DNA of 64,000 bases from Algoriphagus hitonicola. Its GTDB lineage: Bacteria; Bacteroidota; Bacteroidia; Cytophagales; Cyclobacteriaceae. Below the pieces are notes generated by a model. That model made no database searches and was not told where the DNA came from. It saw only the letters and a program-made list of their open reading frames with translations. How positions within the stretch are numbered: position 1 is the first letter of the stretch; every line of letters starts with the position of its first letter. This document shows positions 1 to 8,388 of this stretch, piece by piece. The position numbers and the translations under genes are program-made. Location of the stretch: positions 105,480 to 169,479 of the forward strand of contig NZ_FOPC01000011.1 of NCBI RefSeq assembly GCF_900113375.1, read 5' to 3'.

Positions 1-1102
1 CTTGTTCGCCATCTTCATTGGATTCGGCTACGAAAAGATCAAGCTTTCCAAACCCGGGATGCCCGTCAGAAGCAAAGAAAAATTTACCGTCGGGAGCCAT
101 TCTTGGGAATAGCTCATTTCCGGCGGTATTGATATTGGGGCCGAGATTCACTGCATTTCCAAAATCTCCATTAGCCAGTTTTGTGGCTTTGTATAGGTCA
201 ATTCCCCCAAAACCCCCGGGACGATTGGAAGCAAAATAAAGTTCCTCTCCATCGGGACTAAAAGAAGGGGTGGAGTTCCACCAAAATTCATCTTCATTTA
301 CCGGCATCCAAATAGGCTGAGAAAATCCGGATCCACGAAAATAAGAAGCAAAAAGGGCGGTCTCAGGAAGGTCGCGTGGGGAAGTTGAATTACCTCGGGC
401 ATAAATAATGGTATTTCCATCTGGACTGATTGCCGCTGCGGCTTGATTCAATCCTTCCTCGTTTTGGAATTCGGGAAGCGGTTGAATCCCACTGACATCC
501 ACTCGGAGGTCTTCGGCTCGCGTACGGAAGAGCTTGGTATAAGGTGTTCCCGTAGCCGGATAAATGCCAGAAGCCTGTCTAGCACTGGTAAAGTATAAAA
601 ACTGCTCGCTGACAATCGGGGCATAATCCGGACCGGAGGTATTCAATTCTCGATAGTTGACCAATTCATGGTAAGGCCAGTAGTTTTCGATTCCTTTGGC
701 GAATTCTATCCCGGATAGCTCTTGGTTTACTCGGGCCAAAAGGCTTTCATCCTGAGTGTATTCCCGGGCTTTTTCAAAGGCTTCTTTTGCCTTTTCGTCT
801 TCTTGCTGGGCTTTTAAACTTTGTCCAAGAAAAAAGTAATTCTCAAAGGTCGGATCTTCCTCTACCAGTTTTTCATAGTAGGGAGCCGCTCGCTCAACCC
901 GATTGGATAAGCGGTAACTTTCAGCAACGATTTGATTGGCTTCTTGATTTTCAGGATCCTCTTCCAGAATCTGACTGAAGGTGTTGATCGCATACTGATA
1001 TTCCCCGGAAAGGTACTGTTCGGTACCTTTTTCCTGAAGGCTTTTGCAGGCATTGAGTAAAATCAAGCCTAGGAAGAGTGTCCACAAAAAATGGTTTTTC
1101 AT
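1..1102 (-). CDS. TPR and PD40 beta-propeller lipoprotein, OmpA/PorE-like (3' end outside window)
   Basis: The reading frame starts at the ATG ending at 1102 and runs off the left edge, so only about 367 residues are visible. It opens with a lipoprotein signal (LILLNAC, Cys about residue 19). TPR-like helical repeats follow at about residues 25-130, then WD40-like PD40 blades (SPDGNTIIYARG, FSPDGEELYFASNRPGGFGG, APDGKFFFASDG). In Bacteroidota this order normally continues into a carboxypeptidase-regulatory domain and a C-terminal OmpA peptidoglycan-binding domain, as in PorE of the type IX secretion system. Those parts would lie outside the window, so the assignment to PorE rather than another OmpA-family protein is an inference. 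It is probably anchored in the outer membrane, facing the periplasm. Confidence 0.8.
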   Translation of the reverse strand, partial: MKNHFLWTLFLGLILLNACKSLQEKGTEQYLSGEYQYAINTFSQILEEDPENQEANQIVAESYRLSNRVERAAPYYEKLVEEDPTFENYFFLGQSLKAQQEDEKAKEAFEKAREYTQDESLLARVNQELSGIEFAKGIENYWPYHELVNYRELNTSGPDYAPIVSEQFLYFTSARQASGIYPATGTPYTKLFRTRAEDLRVDVSGIQPLPEFQNEEGLNQAAAAISPDGNTIIYARGNSTSPRDLPETALFASYFRGSGFSQPIWMPVNEDEFWWNSTPSFSPDGEELYFASNRPGGFGGIDLYKATKLANGDFGNAVNLGPNINTAGNELFPRMAPDGKFFFASDGHPGFGKLDLFVAESNEDGEQ

Positions 1103-1140
1103 CGGAGGGTTCTTTGATGATCTGAGCTGAATATTACTAA

Positions 1141-1632
1141 TTAATTTGGAAAGTATTTGTTTAACCAGCTATTCTCTGCCGAAATCCAAACCTTTTCGAG
1201 GTCCATTTTAGAATTTACCTGAGGATTAATGACCAAGGTCTCGGCTTGGATTTCACCGGCTTGGATTTTTGATTTGATTCCCAAGGCCTTGGTAACTTGT
1301 ATTTTGCCTCCTTCAGCAGGCTTAAAGCTGACTTTTCCACTATCTGTCAAATTAACTTGGAGTTGGCTTTCCAGCTCCTTCAATGTTCTAACCGAGCTAT
1401 CGATCGAGCATCCGCTTGCGCCGGGACCGCTTTCATCCACAGCCAAAACAATGAGTTGCTGGTCAAGTATCGTGTAGGAAGTGGGAAGGGGATTTCCGTG
1501 CACATTCCATCCCTCACAGAACTGACTGAGCCGCTGATGAATTTGCTGTAATTCCTTGTCTGAAAACTCCCGCTCGGCTTGATAAACCCACACTCGGGAA
1601 TTTTCTGGCATCTGTGCAAATGGGATAAACAT
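1141..1632 (-). CDS. Conserved hypothetical protein (often labelled ABC transporter ATPase)
   Basis: A 163-residue soluble protein with no signal peptide or membrane segment. It begins MFIPFAQMPENSRVWVYQ and has a central GPGASGCSIDSS segment at about residues 69-80. I recognise it as a small family conserved across Bacteroidota that is commonly labelled 'ABC transporter ATPase'. No Walker A, Walker B or signature motif is visible, so that label is not supported. It lies between the lipoprotein gene and the iron-sulfur pair, all on the minus strand, with about 75 bp to the upstream gene, so it may be transcribed with them. The function is unknown. Confidence 0.75.
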   Translation of the reverse strand: MFIPFAQMPENSRVWVYQAEREFSDKELQQIHQRLSQFCEGWNVHGNPLPTSYTILDQQLIVLAVDESGPGASGCSIDSSVRTLKELESQLQVNLTDSGKVSFKPAEGGKIQVTKALGIKSKIQAGEIQAETLVINPQVNSKMDLEKVWISAENSWLNKYFPN

Positions 1633-1708
1633 TTTTTCTTTTCGTTTAAATTGAAAAACCCTTCCTACCTAACGGTAAAAAGGGTGGAATTGATTCAATT
1701 CTACTTCG

Positions 1709-2500
1709 TCAAATCCCCATATCTTTCGCGATCATTTCGGCGAGGTCATAGACTTTGACCTTTTCTTCCTGCTCTTTGTTTTTAACCCCATCGCTCATCA
1801 TGGTCAAGCAGAAAGGGCAACCCACGGCAATGGTACTTGCTCCAGTCGCTAAGGCTTCTTCAGTCCGCTCGATATTGATGTCTTTTTTGCCCGGTTCAGG
1901 TTCTTTAAACATTTGTCCGCCTCCTGCACCACAACAAAGCCCTTTGGTGCGGCAGCGCTTCATTTCGACCAACTCCACGTCCAAGGCTTTGATGACTTCC
2001 CGAGGAGCTTCATAGACATTGTTGGCGCGGCCAAGGAAGCAGGAGTCGTGAAAGGTGATTTTCTTTCCTTTGAATTCACCACCGCCTTTCAGAGCGACTT
2101 TACCGGCATTGATCAATTGCTGGAGAAACTGGGAATGATGAATCACTTCGTATTCGCCACCTAGTGCAGGGTATTCATTTTTGATCGTGTTAAAGCAATG
2201 CGGGCAAGCCGTGACTACCTTTTTGATGTTGTAGCCGTTGAGTACTTGTATATTGGCTACGGCCTGCATTTGGAACAAAAATTCATTGCCCGCACGTCGG
2301 GCAGGATCTCCGGTACAGGCTTCTTCAGGTCCTAAAACGGCAAACGAAACTCCTACCTTATTCAATATTTTCACAAAAGCCTGGGTTACGGCTTTGTATC
2401 GGTCATCAAATGAACCGGCACAGCCTACCCAAAAAAGGACTTCAGGCTCCTGGCCATTTGCGGCCATTTCGGCCATGGTGGGTACTTTATAGGTTGACAT
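1709..2500 (-). CDS. Heterodisulfide reductase-related CCG-domain iron-sulfur protein
   Basis: A 263-residue cytoplasmic protein with two cysteine-rich CCG domains. The first includes GCAGSFDDRY at about residue 27 and ACPHCFNTIKNEYP near 98. The second includes HDSCFLGR near 150, CCGAGGG near 189 and GCPFC near 228. These motifs bind iron-sulfur clusters in HdrB, GlcF and LutA-type proteins. The next gene upstream on this strand (2630-3964) encodes a membrane protein with two 4Fe-4S motifs, so the two probably form one electron-transfer complex like HdrBC or a membrane-linked oxidoreductase. The electron donor and acceptor cannot be read from the sequence. Confidence 0.85.
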   Translation of the reverse strand: MSTYKVPTMAEMAANGQEPEVLFWVGCAGSFDDRYKAVTQAFVKILNKVGVSFAVLGPEEACTGDPARRAGNEFLFQMQAVANIQVLNGYNIKKVVTACPHCFNTIKNEYPALGGEYEVIHHSQFLQQLINAGKVALKGGGEFKGKKITFHDSCFLGRANNVYEAPREVIKALDVELVEMKRCRTKGLCCGAGGGQMFKEPEPGKKDINIERTEEALATGASTIAVGCPFCLTMMSDGVKNKEQEEKVKVYDLAEMIAKDMGI

Positions 2501-2597
2501 AATTCTGATTTACGATTTAAGATTTTGGATTTACGAGTGGCTGAGAAGTTTGTCACCAATAATTCAATGATTAGATGCAAACTATTCAGAATGGTCA

Positions 2598-2625
2598 GAC
2601 ATCGGACATCGGTCATCCCACATCG
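2598..2625. repeat. Four 7-bp tandem repeat units
   Basis: Between the two iron-sulfur genes there are four consecutive 7-bp units: GACATCG, GACATCG, GTCATCC, CACATCG. Just upstream GATTTACGA occurs at 2517-2525 and again at 2538-2546. A second heptamer array with a different unit occurs at 5888. Confidence 0.7.
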
Positions 2626-2629
2626 GACT

Positions 2630-3964
2630 TTATTTTACTTCCTCATTTTTTACAGAATCAGCCCAATTGAATCGATCCTGAGGGCTGAATTTCCAAGGGG
2701 AAAAGCTCGTCTCCATATTTTGAAACATAGCATTCCACTGTGCTGGTGTACCGGATTCTTCCATGGCGACATAGCGCCGCATTTCCAGAATGATGGCCAG
2801 TGGATCGATATTGACCGGACAGGCTTCTACGCAGGCATTGCAGGAGGTGCAGGCGTTAAGTTCTTCTTTGGTGATGTAGTCGCCCAAAAGGGATTTTCCG
2901 TCCTCCAAACCCGGACCACCTGCATCCAAACTTTTTCCAACCTCCTCCGCACGGTCACGGACATCCATCATGATTTTTCGGGGGGAAAGTTTTTTCCCAG
3001 TCAGGTTAGCAGGACATTCTGCTGAGCAGCGCCCGCATTCGGTGCAAGAATAGGCGTTGAGAATATTGATCCAGGAAAGGTCATTGACGTCTTTGGCTCC
3101 GAATCGGGCGATTTCGGCAGGAAGCTCGGAAACATTTTCGCTTGGAATTCCCAACATCATATTGACCTCATTGGTCACCTCAGGCATGTTGATCATTTCT
3201 CCCTTGGGCTTGAGATTGGTGTACCAAGTATTGGGAAAAGCCAAGAAAATATGCAGATGCTTGGAATAGGTGACATAAATCGCAAAAGCTAAAATCCCTG
3301 CGATATGAAACCACCAGGCAAAACGCTCTATGAACACCAGCGTCCCATTGGAAAATCCTTCGAATAGAGGCTGGATTAAACTACTGAAAAACAGGGGACC
3401 CAAGGCGATGTAATGCTCATCTCCCCGCTGGGCCAAAATCTGATCCGTAGCATTCATGGTCAAAATCGCAACCATCAAAACGATCTCTATGACCAAAATC
3501 AAATTGGCGTCTAGAGCCGGCCAACCTTTTAATTCGGGTTTTTGGAGTCGCTCTACTTGGGTGACATTTCTTCGAATCAGAAATACCACACAGGAAAACA
3601 GCACCGCCACGGCCAGAAACTCAAAGATATTCATGGCCACCGTGTAGGCACTGCCCAAGACGGGGGCAAAAAGCCGGTGGGTGCCTAAGATCCCGTCAAG
3701 GATAAATTCCAAAACTTCCAGATTGATGACAACAAAACCCACATAGATCAAAAGGTGGAGGAATGCGGGAATGAAACGTTTGAACATCTTTTGCTGTCCA
3801 AATGCTACCAAGAGCATGGTTTTCCAGCGTGCATCGGTTTGGTCATTTCGGGTTTCGGCTTTGCCGAGCAGGATATTTCTTTTCAGAAATTTGATCCGCT
3901 TACTCAGAATATAGCCTGCCACGCCCAAAATGATCAAAAATGCGAGTTGAGGTAAAAAGCTCAT
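2630..3964 (-). CDS. Membrane (Fe-S)-binding protein, HdrC-like with two 4Fe-4S clusters
   Basis: A 444-residue protein. The N-terminal half has several hydrophobic membrane helices (for example LAFLIILGVAGYIL and VLFSCVVFLI), resembling the NarI-type membrane subunit of respiratory complexes. The C-terminal part carries two ferredoxin motifs, CTECGRCSAECP near residue 306 and CTSCNACVEACP near 370. With the CCG protein encoded immediately downstream it fits a two-subunit HdrBC-like module that passes electrons between quinone and cytoplasmic iron-sulfur centres. About 130 bp with short repeats separates the two genes. The family is clear; the physiological reaction is not known. Confidence 0.85.
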   Translation of the reverse strand: MSFLPQLAFLIILGVAGYILSKRIKFLKRNILLGKAETRNDQTDARWKTMLLVAFGQQKMFKRFIPAFLHLLIYVGFVVINLEVLEFILDGILGTHRLFAPVLGSAYTVAMNIFEFLAVAVLFSCVVFLIRRNVTQVERLQKPELKGWPALDANLILVIEIVLMVAILTMNATDQILAQRGDEHYIALGPLFFSSLIQPLFEGFSNGTLVFIERFAWWFHIAGILAFAIYVTYSKHLHIFLAFPNTWYTNLKPKGEMINMPEVTNEVNMMLGIPSENVSELPAEIARFGAKDVNDLSWINILNAYSCTECGRCSAECPANLTGKKLSPRKIMMDVRDRAEEVGKSLDAGGPGLEDGKSLLGDYITKEELNACTSCNACVEACPVNIDPLAIILEMRRYVAMEESGTPAQWNAMFQNMETSFSPWKFSPQDRFNWADSVKNEEVK

Positions 3965-4020
3965 AGTGATTATTTTAGCGTTTTATTTGGGTTTGTATTA
4001 ATAATTTTTTCTTCAAATGA

Positions 4021-4051
4021 TTTGTATCGAAATACCAAATACCTACCTTTG
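4021..4051 (+). promoter_or_regulatory. Bacteroidota-type promoter of tRNA-Phe
   Basis: TTTG at 4021-4024 is followed by exactly 19 bases and then TACCTTTG at 4044-4051. This matches the Bacteroidota sigma consensus TTTG-N19-TAnnTTTG. The -7 box ends 16 bases before the first tRNA base, so this is very likely the tRNA promoter. Confidence 0.8.
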
Positions 4052-4067
4052 CATCACTTTACGAAAC

Positions 4068-4143
4068 GGTGATGTAGCTCAGTTGGTAGAGCATCGGACT
4101 GAAAATCCGTGAGTCGGTGGTTCGAGTCCACTCATCACCACCA
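4068..4143 (+). tRNA. tRNA-Phe (GAA)
   Basis: The sequence folds as a tRNA cloverleaf. The acceptor stem is GGTGATG (4068-4074) with CATCACC (4133-4139). The D arm is GCTC-AGTTGGTA-GAGC, the anticodon loop is CTGAAAA with anticodon GAA, and the T arm is GGTGG-TTCGAGT-CCACT. Discriminator A is at 4140 and an encoded CCA tail at 4141-4143. One U-U mismatch lies at the top of the anticodon stem. A promoter precedes it and an intrinsic terminator follows directly. Confidence 0.95.
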
Positions 4144-4170
4144 GCCCCGAAGCAATTCGGGGCTTTTTTT
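4144..4170 (+). terminator. Intrinsic terminator of tRNA-Phe
   Basis: GCCCCGAA and TTCGGGGC form a stem around a GCAA loop, followed by seven T residues. It begins right after the CCA end of the tRNA. Confidence 0.9.
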
Positions 4171-4417
4171 ATGCCTTTATGGTTTTTCGATCCAGTCATT
4201 TGTTTTTCTTTACTGCTCGCAAAATATAAAATAGTCTGCATGCATACCATTTTTTACCTAATTTAAATTAAATCTAAAATTGGAGCATTTTCAATTATGA
4301 AATTAACAGTTTGTATCGGAAACTGTTGGGAGGTATTGATTTTTCAAGTGGATAAAAAATTGAAAAAATTTCTGACAAAGCTGTAACTTTTTAGAAACCC
4401 ATGCATCATCTACCTGA

Positions 4418-4900
4418 ATGAAGTCATTTTTTGAAGCACATATTTGGCCTTTGCGAAGTCGCCTATACCGTCTCGTCTATTTATGGGTCCGGGATAGGAG
4501 CTTGGCTGAGGATCTGCTTCAAAATGTCTTCGAGCGTTCTTTTCAAAAACAGGATCAACTCGAAAAGCATCCCAATCTAAACGGTTGGCTGGTTCGTTCG
4601 CTTAAAAATGAAGCCTTGATGCACTTCCGAAAAGAATCCAAAATCACGGGCTTAGAAGAGCTCGAAGATTTGCCTAGCGAAGGAAAATCGGAGAATGCGA
4701 CCGCCGAAAAGTTGGAAAAAGTTTATGTGATGCTCAAATCTCTTCCGAAAAAACAAAGGGAGGTTTTTCAGCTCCGGGAAATTGAAGGCTTGACTTATGA
4801 AGAGATCGCAGAATACTTGGAAATCAGCTTGGAACAGGTTAAAGTCAACCTTTTCCGTGCCCGCCAAGCCATTAGGAACCAACTAATCAAACCAAATTAA
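4418..4900 (+). CDS. ECF-family RNA polymerase sigma factor
   Basis: A 160-residue sigma-70 family protein of the extracytoplasmic-function type. Region 2 is seen at about residues 10-75 (SLAEDLLQNVFERSFQ; NGWLVRSLKNEALMHFR). Region 4 is at about 95-155 (LPKKQREVFQLREIEGLTYEEIAEYL; EQVKVNLFRARQ). The stop codon overlaps the ATG of the next gene, which encodes a membrane protein likely to act as anti-sigma factor. DUF4252 secreted proteins follow, so this looks like one envelope-responsive operon. Confidence 0.93.
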   Translation: MKSFFEAHIWPLRSRLYRLVYLWVRDRSLAEDLLQNVFERSFQKQDQLEKHPNLNGWLVRSLKNEALMHFRKESKITGLEELEDLPSEGKSENATAEKLEKVYVMLKSLPKKQREVFQLREIEGLTYEEIAEYLEISLEQVKVNLFRARQAIRNQLIKPN

Positions 4901-5328
4901 TGAATTCGAGAATCGAAGAATTGCTTGAAAAATATTGGCAAGCCAAAACCACCCTGCAGGAGGAGGAGGAACTGAAAGATTTGCTTAAAAGTGCGGATGG
5001 GTTTGATGAGCTCAACTTGCTTTTTGAGGGATTGGATCAAGCCAAAGACGAAGAGCCTGAGAGGTTAATCTTACCTCAAAGTAAGTCTTCCAAGACGATC
5101 CGAATCCAATGGATCGGCTGGGCAGCGGTGATTTTGGTGAGTTTGGCGGGGACTTGGATTTATCAGGAAAATGCCCAAAGCCGTGCCGAGGAGGCCGCGT
5201 ATCTGGAAGTCATGCAGGCCTTGGCCTTAGTTCAGGGAAACCTGGAAAAAGGGAAAGATCAATTAGAACCATTGAAAGAATTACAGCACCTGAATAAACC
5301 TCAGGAGCTATTTGATTTAGACAATTAA
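4900..5328 (+). CDS. Single-pass membrane protein, probable anti-sigma factor
   Basis: A 142-residue protein whose ATG shares its first base with the stop codon of the sigma gene, so translation is probably coupled. The N-terminal 65 residues are acidic and helical (LLEKYWQAKTTLQEEEELKDLL). One transmembrane helix follows at about residues 70-88 (WIGWAAVILVSLAGTWIY), then a short periplasmic tail. This matches small Bacteroidota anti-sigma factors with a cytoplasmic sigma-binding part and one membrane anchor. No zinc-binding HxxxCxxC motif is present. The role is inferred from gene order and topology. Confidence 0.7.
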   Translation: MNSRIEELLEKYWQAKTTLQEEEELKDLLKSADGFDELNLLFEGLDQAKDEEPERLILPQSKSSKTIRIQWIGWAAVILVSLAGTWIYQENAQSRAEEAAYLEVMQALALVQGNLEKGKDQLEPLKELQHLNKPQELFDLDN

Positions 5329-5331
5329 AAA

Positions 5332-5877
5332 ATGAAAAAGACATTAGTATTACTGATTTTCTTCTTGGGAATACTTTCCCAGAGTTTTGCCCAAGACGAT
5401 GCAATCCAACGATTTTTCTCCAAATACATGGAGGATGACCGCTTCAGCCGGGTGTACATTTCGCCCAAAATGATGCAGATGGCCGGTGGCTTTCTGAAAA
5501 ATAACGCAGGAGAGGATGAAGATGCGGAGGAGATGGGCAGCCTGATTTCCAAGATAAAGGGGATTCGGATTTTGTCTTCCGAGGAAGTGGACGGGATGAC
5601 ACTGTATAAAGAGGCGATGGGTACCCTGACCAAAAACCAGTACGAAGAGTTGATGGATGTGCAGGACAAGGGGAGTAGTTTGAAATTTATGATTCGGGAG
5701 CGAAATGGCCTGATTCAGGAATTGATGATGGTATCGGGCAGCGGGAAGGAATTCTCCCTGATATCTCTTCTCGGGAGCTTCACCTACGAGGATCTAAATC
5801 TCCTGGCCGAAAAAACCTCCCTGCCGGGAATGGATCAATATGGAAAAGGATCAAAGGGCCCTAAAGGAATAAAGTAA
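5332..5877 (+). CDS. DUF4252 domain secreted protein
   Basis: A 181-residue protein with a clear Sec signal peptide (MKKTLVLLIFFLGILSQSFAQ, cleavage after about residue 21). The mature part (FFSKYMEDDRFSRVYISPKMMQMAGGFL) is typical of DUF4252, a Bacteroidota envelope family of unknown function. It starts three bases after the preceding stop, so it is in the sigma/anti-sigma operon. DUF4252 genes commonly accompany ECF sigma factors in this phylum, which suggests an envelope-stress or surface function under that sigma factor. Confidence 0.88.
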   Translation: MKKTLVLLIFFLGILSQSFAQDDAIQRFFSKYMEDDRFSRVYISPKMMQMAGGFLKNNAGEDEDAEEMGSLISKIKGIRILSSEEVDGMTLYKEAMGTLTKNQYEELMDVQDKGSSLKFMIRERNGLIQELMMVSGSGKEFSLISLLGSFTYEDLNLLAEKTSLPGMDQYGKGSKGPKGIK

Positions 5878-5887
5878 GACGAAAGGT

Positions 5888-5908
5888 GGGAGACGGGAGA
5901 CGGGAGAC
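5888..5908. repeat. Three tandem copies of GGGAGAC
   Basis: GGGAGAC is repeated three times without spacing at 5888-5894, 5895-5901 and 5902-5908. A degenerate unit (GCGGGAG) follows. It lies in a short intergenic gap and resembles the heptamer array at 2598 in unit length only. Confidence 0.8.
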
Positions 5909-5997
5909 CGAAGGCGGGAGAACCATTAAGCTTACCCGATTTTGGGAAGTTGGGTTTTACAGGGTAAAATGAGGATATACAATTATTAGTGATTAAA

Positions 5998-6531
5998 ATG
6001 AATAAACAAATGAGAAATACTTTCTTTTTGGCATTGGGCTTTTTGGCTTTGGCGTTTACAGCCTCTGCTCAAAATGATCCCTACACCTCCATCAATCAAA
6101 AACTGGCTAACCAAGCCCAAGAACCAAGCCTACTTTGGCCCATGGATTTGGAAGGAATACCGGTCAAGGATGAAGCCTTGAAATTGAAATATACCTTCCC
6201 TTTTCTAACTGAGGGTTCTGAGCTAGCCTTTAATTTCAGCCAATTCGAAAAGCTCGAGAGCAGCGTGTACGATTTATCAAAGTTGAACGCCAAGGACTTG
6301 GTCGAAGGATTTACGGCAGGAATTCCTTCGGGATTTAAGGAAGATTTCTCCAAAGTCGGATCAGAAGACTTTTGCTTGATGTATTCCAAGGCAGAAAAAA
6401 ATCAGCCAAAGGAAGTCTATTTGCTTGTCGGAAACCGCAAACAGGCAGAATTGCTTCATTTTACCTACTCCCCAGATGCCGGCAAAAATCACCAAAATCT
6501 CAAAGTTGAATTAAATAACGTATTAAACTAA
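5998..6531 (+). CDS. Hypothetical secreted protein
   Basis: The chosen ATG at 5998 gives about 177 residues and places a signal peptide at the N-terminus (RNTFFLALGFLALAFTASAQ). A GTG at 5989 is a longer alternative. The mature part shows no motif I recognise (YTFPFLTEGSELAFNFSQFE is a sample). It lies between two DUF4252 genes on the same strand downstream of the ECF sigma gene, so it may belong to the same regulon. The function is unknown. Confidence 0.75.
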   Translation: MNKQMRNTFFLALGFLALAFTASAQNDPYTSINQKLANQAQEPSLLWPMDLEGIPVKDEALKLKYTFPFLTEGSELAFNFSQFEKLESSVYDLSKLNAKDLVEGFTAGIPSGFKEDFSKVGSEDFCLMYSKAEKNQPKEVYLLVGNRKQAELLHFTYSPDAGKNHQNLKVELNNVLN

Positions 6532-6540
6532 ACCTACACA

Positions 6541-6629
6541 TGAAATCGAGCACGACGCAAGCGACACACACTGGGATGATTGTAAATTGTGCGAGATTCC
6601 ACCCCGATACTCGGGACAAGTTATGACCT
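6541..6629 (+). repeat. Dispersed repeat, copy 1
   Basis: This intergenic stretch shares blocks in the same order with 25985-26104: TGAAATCGAGCA, CACACACT, TGCGAGATTC and CTCGGGACAAGTTATGACCT. Each copy ends about 22 bases before a start codon. It looks like a degenerate interspersed repeat family. Confidence 0.7.
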
Positions 6630-6651
6630 CTAAAAAACAAATTATAAACAG

Positions 6652-7131
6652 ATGAAAAAGCTATTATTCACCTTGGCCTTCTTAGGTCTTGTACTCCAAG
6701 TTTCTGCTCAAAGCAAATCTGTGGCCCACCTCAAAGAAAAATACCAAGGCCATGAGGATTTCTTCAATATGGAATTGGGAGGGAATTTCCTCAACTTTGC
6801 CGAAGGCTTTAAAATTGATCTGGATGAGGATGATATGGCCACCGTGGCTAAATCCCTCGAAAAAATGAATTTCTTCAAGCTACCCGAAGGATCAGATGCC
6901 GATCATGCGGAATTTAGAGCCCTTCAAAAAGGCCTCCAAAAGGAGCGATACGACTTGCTGATGGAAGCAGCCGAAGGCAAAACCGGCGTCATGGTATATT
7001 CCAAAGGAGCCCGGACGATTTCTGATTTGGTGGTCCTGGTCGGTGGTGATGAGGGAGACTTGATGGTTGTCGAACTCAAGGGAAGTTTTGCCCAGGAAAT
7101 GGTGGAAAAAGCCATGGCTCAGCGGAAGTAA
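6652..7131 (+). CDS. DUF4252 domain secreted protein (second copy)
   Basis: A 159-residue protein with signal peptide MKKLLFTLAFLGLVLQVSAQ. Its mature region (LKEKYQGHEDFFNMELGGNF, then NFAEGFKIDLDED) is related to the DUF4252 protein at 5332. It closes the run of secreted genes behind the ECF sigma factor. A dispersed repeat lies just upstream and an intrinsic terminator just downstream. The molecular function is not known. Confidence 0.82.
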   Translation: MKKLLFTLAFLGLVLQVSAQSKSVAHLKEKYQGHEDFFNMELGGNFLNFAEGFKIDLDEDDMATVAKSLEKMNFFKLPEGSDADHAEFRALQKGLQKERYDLLMEAAEGKTGVMVYSKGARTISDLVVLVGGDEGDLMVVELKGSFAQEMVEKAMAQRK

Positions 7132-7156
7132 TCCCTGTAATTTTATTCAAGCAGAG

Positions 7157-7188
7157 ACCCGGTTAGATTTACTCTTTCCGGGTTTTTT
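7157..7188 (+). terminator. Intrinsic terminator after the DUF4252 operon
   Basis: ACCCGG (7157-7162) pairs with CCGGGT (7178-7183), followed by a run of T. Confidence 0.75.
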
Positions 7189-7625
7189 CGCCTATATGAG
7201 GATTGATTTCTGATGAATTTTGAATTTCTTTTAAAATGTGAGAATTTTTTTTAATCCATACAAACGATTGCGAAGCAGTATATTTTTAATTCGATGTAAT
7301 GACAATATTCTGTAAAAATTAAAAAAACGGCATATAATTTTGGTATCTCTTAAATTTGCCTAATTAGAGGGCTTTCGCTATCGATTGCGGGATAATTTTA
7401 TGATATTTTTAATAAAAGATTAATATTATTGAGGATTATTAAAAAAATATATATTTTTATTGAAACATTTTCAATTTCACTTCCGTTTGGTATCTTTGTA
7501 GAGTCAAAAGACAATTTCGAATACCATCAGACTCGATGGACCCTGTAGCCCAAAATACCTCCGAGGACGGATCAGCCGTTCCGGGTTGCAAATTTTAAGA
7601 AGAACCTATTAAACCAATTATTAGA
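7189..7625 (+). promoter_or_regulatory. AT-rich leader region with a -7 box at 7491-7498
   Basis: This 437-base gap has no credible coding frame. Its left part is very AT-rich. TATCTTTG at 7491-7498 fits the TAnnTTTG -7 element and leaves a 5' leader of about 120 bases before the ATG at 7626. The -33 position reads TTTT rather than TTTG, so the promoter call is moderate. Nothing else is recognised. Confidence 0.5.
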
Positions 7626-8189
7626 ATGAAAAAATTATTCACGATGCTTTTTGTTGCCGGGATGGCAACAGGAGCTTTTGCCGCAGGCACTGAGAAAACA
7701 GTAGAAATCAGAAAAAGTGAGGCTTCCAAAGTAGTCGTAGCGATTAGCGAGGCTCCTGAGGGAACAGTGATCGTCAAGATCAAGGATGCTGACAACCACT
7801 TGGTGCTTAGAGATCGGATCGTTAAAGACGACGCTTTTGCTAAGCGCTACGATTTGGAAGCCCTTCCCAAAGGGACTTATTCAGTAGAAGTGATGGATCA
7901 ATCCGGGGTATTGCGAACAGCAACCTTTGAAAACTTCATCGCCGAAACCCCTTCTGTATATTCCAGAGTGGCCAAAATAGATGATAACAAATATCGTTTG
8001 TTAGTCAGTAACTTGGAGGCAAGCGAAATCACCGTTTCTATCTATGATGGGGATGAGTTGATTCACACTGAACGAGTATCAGATGAGCAGGGATTGCACA
8101 AGATTTATTCCATCAAAAGACCGTCCTCCGAGATCAGTTTCCGAGTTTCGACCGCAGGTGGATTCAACAAATACTTGACAGCCCTTTAA
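7626..8189 (+). CDS. Hypothetical secreted beta-rich protein
   Basis: A 187-residue protein with signal peptide MKKLFTMLFVAGMATGAFA (cleavage about residue 19). The mature part is rich in beta-strand patterns (KVVVAISEAPEGTVIVKIKD; LPKGTYSVEVMDQSG; ITVSIYDGDELIH), as in small two-domain immunoglobulin-like secreted proteins of Bacteroidota. No catalytic motif is seen. It stands alone behind its own promoter and long leader. The function is unknown. Confidence 0.75.
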   Translation: MKKLFTMLFVAGMATGAFAAGTEKTVEIRKSEASKVVVAISEAPEGTVIVKIKDADNHLVLRDRIVKDDAFAKRYDLEALPKGTYSVEVMDQSGVLRTATFENFIAETPSVYSRVAKIDDNKYRLLVSNLEASEITVSIYDGDELIHTERVSDEQGLHKIYSIKRPSSEISFRVSTAGGFNKYLTAL

Positions 8190-8211
8190 TTGGACAAACC
8201 AACTAGAATTA

Positions 8212-8386
8212 AACCCGGATTATGTATTAGACTACGTCATGAGAGTTTAAAATGCAAGAAAATCAAACATTTAGCGAATAAAGCATAGCACCGCTACGGT
8301 GATTGAGCTAAATGCAGCGAAGCGATTGATTTTGTCCGCCGCGGCGGATAAGCTCGGAATAGAAGCTCTAATGCATATTTCGGGTT
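8212..8386. mobile_element. MITE-like palindromic element
   Basis: About 175 bp are bounded by imperfect terminal inverted repeats: AACCCGGATTATGTATTAG at the left and, read from the right end inward, AACCCGAAATATGCATTAG. Nested inside are ATTTAGC/GCTAAAT, AAAATCAA/TTGATTTT, the hairpin CACCG-CTA-CGGTG, and CCGCCGCGGCGG. There is no open frame. The structure suggests a non-autonomous palindromic repeat. I cannot see a target-site duplication with certainty. Confidence 0.65.
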
Positions 8387-8388
8387 AT

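Noticed and set aside
1141..1632. ABC transporter ATPase
   Set aside because: No Walker or signature motif; the usual database name for this family is not supported by the sequence.
4059..4250. Minus-strand open frame of 63 codons
   Set aside because: It lies over the tRNA-Phe gene and its terminator; the translation is the familiar artefact from a reversed tRNA.
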